The position numbers were made by a program, and so were the translations under genes. Below the pieces are notes generated by a model. It ran no database searches, had not been told where the DNA came from, and was given only the letters and a program-made list of their open reading frames with translations. Below, one piece after another: positions 1 through 8,822 of a stretch of DNA of 64,000 bases. Source of the DNA: Flaccisagitta enflata (lineage: Eukaryota; Chaetognatha; Sagittoidea; Aphragmophora); assembly GCA_965153355.1 (NCBI GenBank), contig OZ231126.1:66340001-66404000 (forward strand), written 5' to 3'. Position 1 is the first letter of the stretch. Each line of letters starts with the position of its first letter.

Positions 1-408
1 GTTTACTCAATCGTTTTGGAGTATTTTTGCGAGCGGTGTTTCTGCCCTTTGAAGGAGTGTGGTTGGACGAAGTGGCGTCTGTTTCCGTGGAGGTAACCTC
101 ACCCGCAGTCTCAGAAGGTTTGGTGACTTCACTCGCACTGTGAGAACGTTTCGATGGTCGCCCTACCCTCCTTTTTGGGTGCACCACCATCAACGCTGAC
201 GGCTGCAGTGCCGCGCTCCTCCTCGCACCAATACGACTGGAGCGTCGCTGTTCACCCGTCGCGTACACAATGGACTCCGACGATGACGTATCGCCTCCAT
301 CCATGTCGGCGTCATTTGAGATCCGTGAACGCGGTAAACGCGGCGGTGTCGATTCAGCGTCCCCGTCGTCGCCGCGAAAGAGGGAATGTTCGTCGTTGTT
401 GTTCTTCA
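1..408 (-). CDS. Exon 4 (partial, 3'-most seen) of an unrecognised host gene
   Basis: On the minus strand a pyrimidine tract ending TTGCCCAG at 417-409 is a good 3' splice site. The frame that follows is open for 136 codons and leaves the window at base 1. The first two bases complete a codon begun by the upstream exon (phase 1), giving Val-Lys-Asn. The peptide is acidic at first (NNNDE, GDDGDAES), then basic and Ser/Thr-rich. It contains RRVGRPSKR, an AT-hook-like GRP core flanked by basic residues (around bases 180-155), and RRSSRIGARRS before it. This is inferred to be a disordered nuclear or DNA-associated tail; no folded domain is visible. The C-terminus is outside the window. Plus-strand frames over the same bases are shadows. 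Confidence 0.55.
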
Positions 409-912
409 CTGGGCAAGCACAAAGTAGGGAAGGAAAAGAATAAAACAGCCACATCTACACATTTGCTATTGGGAAGCATGAAACTGGGCGAGTGAAATTA
501 AAGTATATGTCTAAGCGGTAATGTTGATGCATATGACTTAAGAGATGGAAGTGAAAAAACCCGGTCAAGACCAGCGTACAAATTTGAAACCTGCTCGCCC
601 TATTCGTCATTTTGGCAACCAACCAGACTGTCGTGGGGAACATAATGAATATATTTGGCCCCCTTGTATTTCTTAAAACGGCCGCAAATCACACGGTCGA
701 GTAAAATATAATAATTATATTTAGCCGTCATTAGGTCTTTTTAACCGACGGTAAACAAGACGGTCGAGCCGATTATGATTATTACAATAAGCACAGATTG
801 TATAATTTATTTTAACACCGTGGAGCCCAATATAACGGTGAATGAATGAATGAATGAATGAATGAATGAATGAATGAACCCATGAAACCTATAGTTACTA
901 TTAATTTCACAC
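409..912 (-). other. Intron 3 of the host gene, with a (TGAA)n microsatellite
   Basis: This 504-nt stretch lies between the donor of exon 3 and the acceptor of exon 4. It is AT-rich and contains a (TGAA)n run at about 838-878, only some 35 nt from the donor. The sequence around 600-800 has no open frame of note. Confidence 0.45.
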
Positions 913-1851
913 CTCGGTCATTTCGACGATGGGTGCCGTTCGATGAACCCGTTGGAATCGCATTAGAATTAGTATGGACGAAGTTTAGGAGGTCGGATAC
1001 ACTCTCCTCAGTTGACACATGGCCTCCACTGCGCGTCGTCTGCTGAAGACGATGTTCGTCGGCGCCACCGCCCACCAAATCATCACGACAGACTGGAGCC
1101 GTAAACAAAGGAGGATGGTTTGGACGGTCCACTGGAAGACCGTGAGGAGCAACTTCCGGAACATGTTGCTGAGCGGGTTGCTGATAATGTTGATCAACTT
1201 CGGGAGCATGTTGACCGACTTGCTCGGAATGTGGAGAATCGGTAACGCGATGAAGACCGTCATCTCGAACAGCGGCATGACCGTCAACAGAAGCCTGTTT
1301 TTCACGGGCATCTAAAGGATCGTCAACACCGCCAGCTCGACATTCTTCATGAGGGACCTCTGGAGAAGCGATAGAAGGCGATTTTCCTGACGAGCCGGGT
1401 TGCGAAGGTGGGTCTGGCGCAGGGAAGGAAGAATGCGCCACGGCCGGATTCACCGCTCCCACGACCTTGGTTGACACATCTCCATGCTCGCCAATAACTT
1501 GAGGCGATGCTTTCCGAGAAATTTGTGCAAGATTGGCATCAAAAACTCCACGTACATCATCCTCATGGACGGTAGATGAGTCCACCTCGCTCGAAAGTGT
1601 AAAGATACTTGTTGAGGCGGAAGACGTCAGAGTAACTCCCGCTGACAATGAACTCTCGTTGGAGTCTTCCCCTGCAGCGAGGAGGTTGGGCGTTGACGCG
1701 CTGACTCGTGTGCCGGCCGCAGCGGCAGCGGCGGCGGCGTTGGCGGCGTTGTCGGCGTTGTCGGCGTTTGCGGCGGCGTTTGAGCTGTTTGCCGCCTCGA
1801 TCTGACGAAGACGTTGTTGAAAGCGGTCCTTCGTGATAAGGACTTGCTCCT
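913..1851 (-). CDS. Exon 3 of the same host gene, disordered low-complexity region
   Basis: The acceptor is TTCTTGTTCCCAG (minus, ending at 1852) and the donor is GAG|GTGTGA (912-911). The exon is 939 nt, exactly 313 codons, with phase 1 at both ends, so it could be skipped without a frameshift. It starts with a charged, possibly helical stretch (EEQVLITKDRFQQRLRQIEA). A poly-Ala/Asn tract (NAAANADNADNAANAAAAAAAA) and Ser/Thr-, Pro- and His-rich disorder follow. The GC-rich tract at 1720-1790 encodes the alanines and may vary in length. No enzyme motif is present. The frame stays open about 100 nt past the donor into an ATTC-type repeat, but that tail (FIHSFIHS) is clearly non-coding intron. 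Confidence 0.55.
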
Positions 1852-2082
1852 CTGGGAACAAGAAGATATAGACATAAATAAAGTGTGGGGAATTTAATTA
1901 TCGTTTTCGGCTGTCTAGCGGATTTTACTAATTAAAAATTTAGCATTTGTAAAAAAATATGGCCATCCTGGAAAAGGCGTGAGATAAAAACAGAATCGTT
2001 CTATAAAAAGAATTATTTTTAAAACTGTTTAAAGAAATGGGCGTTTGACAAGAGGAAGATGAAAAGACAACACATAAATCAC

Positions 2083-2284
2083 CTAAACATTGAACGTTGC
2101 AGTCCATAGGAGATTCGGTGGTTATGCGGCCATCATGCCAATGGTATACCGGCGTATTTGGCAGGATATTCAGCAATCGTTGTTTCTTCATGACTGATTG
2201 TGGGGTGTCCGATGGCGAGTTTGAGAAGCCATAGTCGATGGTGTCAGTGATGAGGAACGCGGACAAATGCTCTACCCAAAGTTT
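2083..2284 (-). CDS. Exon 2 of the same host gene
   Basis: The acceptor is CTCCTTCTACAG (ending at 2285) and the donor is TTAG|GTGATT (2082-2081). The exon is 202 nt, starts in phase 0 and ends in phase 1, which fits both neighbours. It encodes a compact-looking, non-repetitive stretch beginning KLWVEHLSAF, with aromatic and charged residues (VYHWHDGRI) and several cysteines near its end. This looks like part of a folded domain but I do not recognise the family. The intron to exon 3 is 231 nt. Confidence rests on splice-site quality, matching phase and non-repetitive composition, not on homology. Confidence 0.55.
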
Positions 2285-3095
2285 CTGTAGAAGGAGTGAG
2301 GTACATATGTTAAACATATTAGCAAGTACTACAAATAATGACAGTAAAACAGAGCGACGGACAGACAGACAGAGAGACAGACGCAGAAGAAGAGAGAAAC
2401 ACAAAAAACAACAAAATGAAGCATGACATACAGACGCGTGCACACAACTGGAAATGGTAAATTGGCCTGTCAAATAAATAACAAGCTAAGCAGAATTGTA
2501 TCGGCGGTTGTGTTTAAACCGAAACTCGTTAATCTTTCAAGAGCAATTATCGTAATTAAAATGACATGCCATTATTTTGGATTTAATTTACATGTTGTAA
2601 AACGAAAAGCTTTGCGAGTAAATGTAAAAAAGAATTTGCATATCGAAGTCAACCCCAAAGAACCATTAAAAAAGAATCACCGAAAACACTGTTCTGAAAC
2701 GGCCATATCCAACAATATTGAAGAAAAAAGGGAAAAAATTGAAAATACGTGAAAAATTCATATTTTTGCCAAATACCAAGGAAGGTTTGGTTGATTGAAA
2801 TGAAAGCAATGGCTCGTGAGAACAGTGCTTTAGTGTGGGTGCCAAAAGCAGCAGTGACAAAGTAGCTTGGGGAACATCCCTTTTTTGAGGGTGTGTAACA
2901 TCTTGTATATGTTTGTGTGGCTGTTCCTAGCACGATATGTCGTTGGACATAATCTTGCTAGTACTGGAACAGTTGCTGCTAATATTTTGTTACTAAAAAC
3001 CAGGGGAATACTTATTTGGCCAATTTTTTGCATATCACTACTGCTTAACAGACTGAGACAGGAAGGTAAAAAATTATTGGTAAAATACAATTTAC

Positions 3096-3262
3096 CTTGA
3101 AACGGTGTATATACCGGCCGACGAGGAACTTTGTACGGTGAATGAGCACGTAAAGACGCGGTTCGTAATTCGGACCGACGCCCTCCTCCCAGAAGCATTG
3201 GAAATTGTTGAAGGTGAATTGTTGGTGAGTTAAGGGGTCGGGAAGGGGAAACGTCGCTAAGT
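3096..3262 (-). CDS. Exon 1 (first visible) of the same host gene
   Basis: The acceptor is TTTCTTTCCACAG (ending at 3263) and the donor is TTCAAG|GTAAAT (3095-3094). The exon is 167 nt, enters in phase 1 and leaves in phase 0, matching the phase-0 start of the next exon 811 nt downstream. The peptide is rich in aromatic residues (FTFNNFQCFWEEG, GPNYEPRLYVLIH, GRYIHRFK), and with exon 2 it forms an apparently folded N-terminal part. No start codon is visible, so earlier exons should lie to the right of 3262; I could not place one. The GC-rich minisatellite at 3340-3465 would sit in the preceding intron. Confidence 0.5.
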
Positions 3263-3339
3263 CTGTGGAAAGAAACAAAAATTAGGTAAGTAAAACGAGT
3301 TGAACATGAAAAATTAATAAGTTTTATGTTGGGCACGAC

Positions 3340-3465
3340 CGGCACCGCCAGCGGCCCGGGGACCGCCACCGGCACCGGCACGGGGACCGGCACCGCCACC
3401 GGCACGGGGACCGGCACCGCCACCGGCACGTGGACCGCCACCGCCACCGGCACGTGAACCGGCAG
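3340..3465. repeat. GC-rich minisatellite of ACCGCCACCGGCACGGGG-like units
   Basis: Tandem copies of 6-, 12- and 18-bp variants built from CACCGG, ACCGGC and GGGGACCGG sit in otherwise AT-rich DNA. On the minus strand they translate as alternating Val-Pro/Val-Ala. That is a property of the repeat, not a gene. Confidence 0.8.
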
Positions 3466-4385
3466 GGGTTTAATCAGTGAAACGGTAACTTAACCATAAG
3501 TAAACGATAAGTTAACGATATCTTTCCCGATACCTATAATGAGTTTAACGATAAGTACAATGATAACCTAATTTTAACGTGTCATTGTTGTCTTCAGTCT
3601 TGATCCATTTTTACCCTGTCGTACATCTTTCCCATTTCCTACTTGTAATGTTGTTTTATCTAATTTGCATTTAAGACACAAACTATTACCCACGTCATTT
3701 TATGATAAGGTGTAATGACACTTCAACATATTTCCTTAACCACTTACTGAACGGCTCGATGAACGGCTCCATTATCGTTCCACCCTCCTTCACGTTTTCG
3801 TTGAACGCAACTTGAGTCGTTTACGTCGATTTCATTTGTTAAGAAACAGTTAATTTTGACGTGGAAGTAAAATCAGTGTTTAAAGTAAATTAAAAACGAA
3901 GCCATTATTTAATCTGCAAGGAAACGATAGTAATTAGTGAAGTCGGTCAAAAATTTTGCAGCATGCCGGCCACACCCGCGTAGAAAATTTTTTTCATTTT
4001 TTAATTTCGCAAAAGTAGATATTTTATTTCCGACGCAGCGGTACGGTGAGCCGTGCTGCGCTGCTTCCCTGTGCTGCTGCTTGGGGCGAGCGGTTTCCGT
4101 CTATAAACAAAAGAGCAAACTTCTTCCTTCTGCGCTGAAAGAAATTAGGTCGGTAGATGTCTGCTTTGCGTTCCCTTGATTTCGGCCAAACAAAAGAACA
4201 ATAGGGCAAGTGAGAAAAATTACAAGTGTTTAGACTGAATAACAGTTATATTCTGAAAAACTTTTACCGACCGGCCGGCCAAAAAAAAAAATTAAAGTTT
4301 CTTCAATAAAACTGTTATACATGAGGAAACTTTTACTTTGGAAAAATAACCTTTTTTTTTCAGTCTTTTTCGCCAATATAATAAA
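3466..4385. other. AT-rich intergenic DNA, no gene seen
   Basis: The tract at 3480-3560 has repeated TTAACGATAAG-type words. Short frames near 3940-4200 show no codon structure, splice context or recognisable peptide. Nothing else is supported. Confidence 0.5.
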
Positions 4386-4606
4386 TATAACACCCCTTAC
4401 AAAATTAGGCGAACTGGGAGTTTTTCTTCAAATCATTCTCCTGTCTAAACGGTTTGAGCTACAGATGCCAGATTGGACTCAAATGAAAGAAAATTAAAAT
4501 ATCTTTCATTTGAGTCCAATCTGGCATCTGTAGCTCAAACCGTTTAGACAGGAGAATGATTTGAAGAAAAACTCCCAGTTCGCCTAATTTTGTAAGGGGT
4601 GTTATA
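4386..4606. repeat. Perfect 105-bp inverted repeat (hairpin) with 11-nt loop
   Basis: Bases 4386-4490 and 4502-4606 are exact reverse complements by eye, separated by an 11-nt AT loop. The arm contains TTTGAGCTACAGATGCCAGA followed by TTGGACTCA. This resembles a module found in the arms of the large foldback element near 45445-45475 and again near 45655-45690. Perfect arms imply a young palindrome or active gene conversion. No coding potential. Confidence 0.9.
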
Positions 4607-5253
4607 ATTGAAAAACTCTGTTTTTTTTCTCGGAAGGTTTTTTTTTATGTTTTTTGCCAATTATAATACTTATATATTCTGTACATTAAAAAAAAATTTT
4701 TTAGCCAGTCTATTTTTTACTATAATTGTTATATATGTACACAAAAATTTTTTTTTTTTTTAAATTTTTTGGTCTCTACACATGCACTGCAAGCCAAGCT
4801 GAAACTTTCCCAGTGGTAAAAAAGGCCGCACAACCTTTTAAGAGAAAAGTAGTGGTCGTGCTGTTTGTGTAATTGTTATATTTTTTTAAAATGGCTTTTA
4901 TTATTCGAAGACAATTGAATTATCGACTCCAATAACCTCCTCTATGTCATTCCCGTTGTTGCTATGATTCTGCGCTTGTTTTTTTTTAGTTGTTTTCGGA
5001 AGTGCTGGTATATTTCAGTATATTTCAGTATATTTCAGTATATTTCGGGTGAAAATCGCTTTGCGGATGAATATAATAAATATACAAAATCGCAAGTATA
5101 ATAATCGACCCACTAGATATAATTTTCATAATAATTATTATATTTCGAAATCTTTTTTATGAGTGCATTAAGCGTGTCACTACTGTCAATTCTGTCATTA
5201 AGAAAAAGAGATGAAGTCCAATAATGAAAGACAGAAGTAGTACAAGAAAGAAA

Positions 5254-5284
<31 letters not shown>

Positions 5285-5595
5285 TTAAAATGAAAGTAGC
5301 AAACTGACTGAGATAAGAAAACACCTTTTTTTCATTCAAAGGTATAAATCATCCTTTTGACCATGGCATCAAGAACGCCATCTCACCGTAAATAAGTATA
5401 GGGACAGGATATGGGATTTTCCTTTGTTGGGTAGCACCAGGAACAAAGGTCATATAGCAAACTCAAGAAATATAAAAGTGCAAAAAAACCTATCCAATTC
5501 CAGCTTTTTCTAAGAAGAGACTGAGATGTTTACTTTTTCATGTGTAAACATTCAGATGAAAATCAATGATTGACAAATTTCCACATGCATTTTTT
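4607..5595. other. AT-rich intergenic DNA with short tandem repeats
   Basis: A 10-bp unit (TATTTCAGTA) repeats about four times at 5009-5047, and a (GA)n run lies at 5263-5285. I see no gene, RNA or element end in the rest. Confidence 0.6.
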
Positions 5596-5597
5596 GT

Positions 5598-5770
5598 CGC
5601 GTGCACGCAACTCTAAACCCCACTTTGTCTGTCCGTGTCGGTTGGTCGGTCGGCCGGTCCCTATTTTACTTTTTTTATCAGTTTTAGTTCTTTAAGTCAT
5701 TTTAAGTCATTTTAGGGTATACTAAGTCATTCTAAGTCATTCTAAGTCATTCTAAGTCATTCTGTAAGTC
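5598..5770. repeat. Diverged arm of the GTCGC foldback family plus 10-bp tandem repeat
   Basis: GTCGCGTGCACGCAACTCT at 5597-5615, followed by a GGTTGGTCGGTCGGCCGGTC run, matches the left ends of the elements at 61273, 61817 and 62134. From about 5692 to 5765 a TAAGTCATTC unit is repeated. A reverse-orientation fragment (GGCCTTGTTTTTG) follows near 5792. Confidence 0.6.
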
Positions 5771-5825
5771 TCGCACACGACTTATGGGTGTTGGCCTTGT
5801 TTTTGAAGTTGCAGACATGCAACTA

Positions 5826-6417
5826 CTATCTTCGCCAAAAAAATCTTTACTCTTTTGAAATAAGTTAATTCAATAATATGATAATGGAAACAAATTGTTC
5901 CTAGAGCCATCAGTATATAGTTTGAGCCCCCTTTGACTGAAGTACGGCTGACATTTGTCGTGGAAGCGATTTGTAGAGCCTCTTGAGGTATTCTGGGGTG
6001 ACGGCCTTCCAGACCATTCTCACCATTTTCTCGATCCCTCTTCTTCACTACATTTAGACTTAAAGCTCCAGAGAGACTCATCAAATCATAGAAAAATTGG
6101 TGACATAAATAAAGCCCTTCGAATTTGAAAGCAGTCTGCACAAACTGCATCTGGCTATCTCGATGCATTTAGAGATGATTTAACAAATGGTAAAAAGATA
6201 TCATTTGAAGATTGTATGGAAATGGCAAAAGCGAAATTGAACTATCCAATTCAAAGCTAAATAACTTTTTAACAAAGGGAGTTAGAGAGATGTGGTTTGC
6301 GTAGATGGCTTGCAAATTTGAAGAGCTTTAATTTTGTCACCGATTTTTCAATGATCAGGCCAGTATAAACAGAGATATAAGTCCAAACGTGAGTAAAGAT
6401 TTTTTTGGCAAAGATAG
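5826..6417 (-). mobile_element. Tc1/mariner deletion derivative with 27-bp TIRs and TA target site
   Basis: The ends are near-perfect inverted repeats: CTATCTTCGCCAAAAAAATC at the left and its complement with one mismatch at the right, about 27 bp. Each is flanked by TA (5824-5825 and 6418-6419), the target duplication expected of the superfamily. Total length is 592 bp, far below the roughly 1.3-1.7 kb of intact Tc1 elements. The interior keeps a piece of transposase C-terminus on the minus strand, so this is a non-autonomous relic. Confidence 0.8.
5930..6040 (-). pseudogene. Tc1/mariner transposase C-terminal fragment
   Basis: In the minus frame starting near 6036 the peptide MVWKAVTPEYLKRLYKSLPR, then Gln-Met-Ser-Ala-Val and a Lys-Gly, matches the usual end of Tc1-type transposases: Trp, then Leu..Leu, Ser-x-Pro-Arg, a Val and Lys-Gly near the C-terminus. 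The upstream DDE/D catalytic core is absent, and the frame before it is disrupted. It lies inside TA-flanked TIRs, which supports the identification. It cannot encode an active transposase. Confidence 0.65.
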
Positions 6418-6924
6418 TATTTAAGAGGCTTTGTCTGTCCATCGATCTGTCAGTCCATCTGTCAGCACGGGTCGGGATGGATGCTCAAGCCCACTAGTCC
6501 ACAACAATATTTGTGACCTCGCATCACTTGTTGATCTTCATTCAGGTCTATTGCTCAATTTGAAAAAAAAACTGTTCAATTTAGCTTTTCTTTTTTTCAT
6601 TACATGGGTAGTTAATAGGTTCTGATGATTAATTGTGCTCAAGTTTTATACAGCATGATGCATCTGAACAACCCGATAAGCAGATGCAGAGTAAAAATCA
6701 CTGAAAAAAACCGAAAAACGGTGGTGGCAAGGAAAAATCCATGAAAATCGGTGGTGATTGAAAACCCGAGTCACTCTCAACCAACACAGGCCCAATGCTT
6801 GTAACTGACTGAAATCTGTGTCTTCATTTTTTTTACCTCCCCAAATCATGAAGTCCTTGCGTATCTAAATGGAATCCAGTCCATTGGCCTGTCTTTTGGT
6901 CAGCCTGTCAGTTTGTCTGTCTGT
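6418..6924. other. Intergenic DNA, no gene seen
   Basis: Mostly AT-rich. CTGTCAGTCCATCTGTC-type words near 6430-6470 are fragments of simple repeats. No coding frame can be defended. Confidence 0.5.
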
Positions 6925-7515
6925 CTGTCCATCCGTTGGTCAGTTAGCATTTCGATCTGTCAGTCATGTTTTCATAAGATCTCTGAAAACACTCTCAATC
7001 AATACTCCTTTCTCCTTTGTAATCATGTTTTATACATTCATTCATTCATTCTTTCAAACATTCATTCATTCATTCATTCATTCATTCATGCATTTATTCA
7101 TTCATTCATTCATTCATTCATTCATTTATGGCTAGGCTGTCAGATTGTCTGTCCATTTGTTGGTCAGTTTACATTTCGATCCGTCAGTCATGTTTTTATA
7201 CGATCTCAGAAAACACTCTTAATCAATATTCCTTCCTCCTTTGTAATCATGTTTTATACATTCATGCATTCATTCATTCATTCATTCATTCATTCATTCA
7301 TTCATTCATTCATTCATTCAGTCGTTCATTCATTCATTCATTCATTCACTCATTCACTCATTCATTCATTCGTTTGTTGGTTTGTTCATTCATTCATTTA
7401 TTGATTGATTCATTTATTCATTCAATGAATCTATTCATTCATTCATGTATTCATTCTTTCATTCATTCTTTCATTCATTTATTCATTTATTCATTCATTC
7501 ATTCATTCTCTCATT
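6925..7515. repeat. Two tandem copies of a ~210-bp unit, each ending in an (ATTC)n microsatellite
   Basis: The segments around 6940-7040 and 7150-7265 are near-identical (TTGGTCAGTT, GTCAGTCATGTTTT, AAAACACTCT, TTTGTAATCATGTTTTATAC). Each runs into long ATTC repeats, at 7035-7130 and 7258-7515. Long open frames here (FIHSFIHS peptides) are the translated microsatellite and are not genes. Confidence 0.85.
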
Positions 7516-7654
7516 TTGCGGGGCGTACATTTCAATCAATCAAGCGTTCTTGTTTCAAGTTGCTTCAGTTACGACGTCGACCCGCATTACAGAAGATACA
7601 TTGCTGATTTTAAACATACTTGGTTAGATTTAAAGTTACCGATCATTCCCAAGG

Positions 7655-8290
7655 CTCAATCATGTTTACAACAAGTCTTGGTGGTTCGAGCGCATAATTT
7701 TAAACTTCAATTAGGGTTAGGATTAGGGTTAGGGTTTGGTAACTCTAAATTTAAAACCTTTCAACTTTTCTGACTTTTTTGATTTCCTATGTCATTTTCT
7801 TTCCTCAATTGTCCATTACCACTGAAAAACACAAAAAGTGCTTAAAAACACCTTAGAATCATGTTTACAACAAGTCTTGGTGGTTCGAGCGCGTAATCTT
7901 AAACTTCAATTAGGGTTAGGGTTAGGGTTAGGGTTTGGTCACTCTAACATAAAAACCTTTCAACTTTTCTGACTTTTTTTGATTTCCTATGTCATTTTCT
8001 TTCCTCAGTTGTCCATTACCACTGAAAAACACAAAAAGTGCTTAAAAACACCTTAGAATCATGTTTACAACAAGTCTTGGTGGTTCGAGCGCGTAATCTT
8101 AAACTTCAATTAGGGTTAGGGTTAGGGTTAGGGTTTGGTCACTCTAACATAAAAACCTTTCAACTTTTCTGACTTTTTTTGATTTCCTATGTCATTTTCT
8201 TTCCTCAGTTGTCCATTACCACTGAAAAACACAAAAAGTGCTTAAAAACACCTTAGAATCATGTTTACAACAAGTCTTGGTGGTTCAAGG
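7655..8290 (+). repeat. 200-bp satellite with internal TTAGGG repeats, block 1a
   Basis: Successive TTAGGG tracts start near 7711, 7911 and 8111, so the period is 200 bp. The monomer contains CATTACCACTGAAAAACAC, GTGCTTAAAAACACC, TCTTGGTGGTTCGAGCGCG, three TTAGGG units and TTTGGTCACTCTAACAT. The first copy is diverged (GCGCATAATTTT), as expected at an array edge. Confidence 0.95.
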
Positions 8291-8822
8291 TGTCTAATGT
8301 TATTTAAACCTAACCTGCCTCAGGGGGAATTCACCCAGCCTGTCTGAACCTCGGAGGGAAATTGCCCAGCCTGCCAGAGCATCTAATATTATTTACGCTG
8401 AACCTGCTTGAGCCTTGGGAAGAATTCTCCAGGGTGGATTTCGCCCAGCTTGTGAGCCCTGGGTGGAATTTGCCCAGCCTGCCTGTGCCTTGGGCGGATT
8501 TTGCCCAACCGCGTGAGCTTCAAATGTTATTTAGGCCCAACATGTCTTAGCATTGAGCAAAATTTGCCCAGCCTGCCTGAGCCTTGGGCGGATTTTGCCC
8601 AGTCTGCCTGAGGGTCTAATAATGTTGAAGCCCAACCTGCCTAAGCCTCAGGCGGAATTCGCCCAGCCTGCCTGAGCATCTAATGTTAACTAAGCCCAAC
8701 CTGTCTGAGCCTCGGGCAGAATTTGCCTGATCCCTAGGCGGATTTTGCCCAACCTGCCTGAACCCTAGACGGATTTTGCCCAACCTACCTGAACATCTAA
8801 TGTTATTCAAGCCCCGCCTGTC
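8291..8822. repeat. 31-bp satellite segment embedded in the 200-bp array
   Basis: About 530 bp of the CCTGCCTGAGCCTTGGGCGG-type satellite interrupts the array. It is nearly identical, including its left junction (TGGTTCAAGG then GTCTAATGTT), to 38691-39222, where block 3 passes into the main 31-bp array. It therefore looks copied from that boundary by unequal exchange or conversion. Confidence 0.9.

Noticed and set aside
154-495. Plus-strand ORF of 113 codons
   Set aside because: Antisense shadow of minus-strand exon 4, which has a splice acceptor and matching phase.
3937-4209. Overlapping ORFs on both strands near 4000-4200
   Set aside because: No codon structure, splice context or recognisable motif; likely chance.
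6869-7627. FIHSFIHS-type ORFs, superficially membrane-like
   Set aside because: ATTC microsatellite translation.
8080-8100. GGTTCGAGCGCG in each satellite unit as a tRNA-type B box
   Set aside because: Only the GGTTCGA core fits; the following bases do not and no A box lies at a suitable distance.
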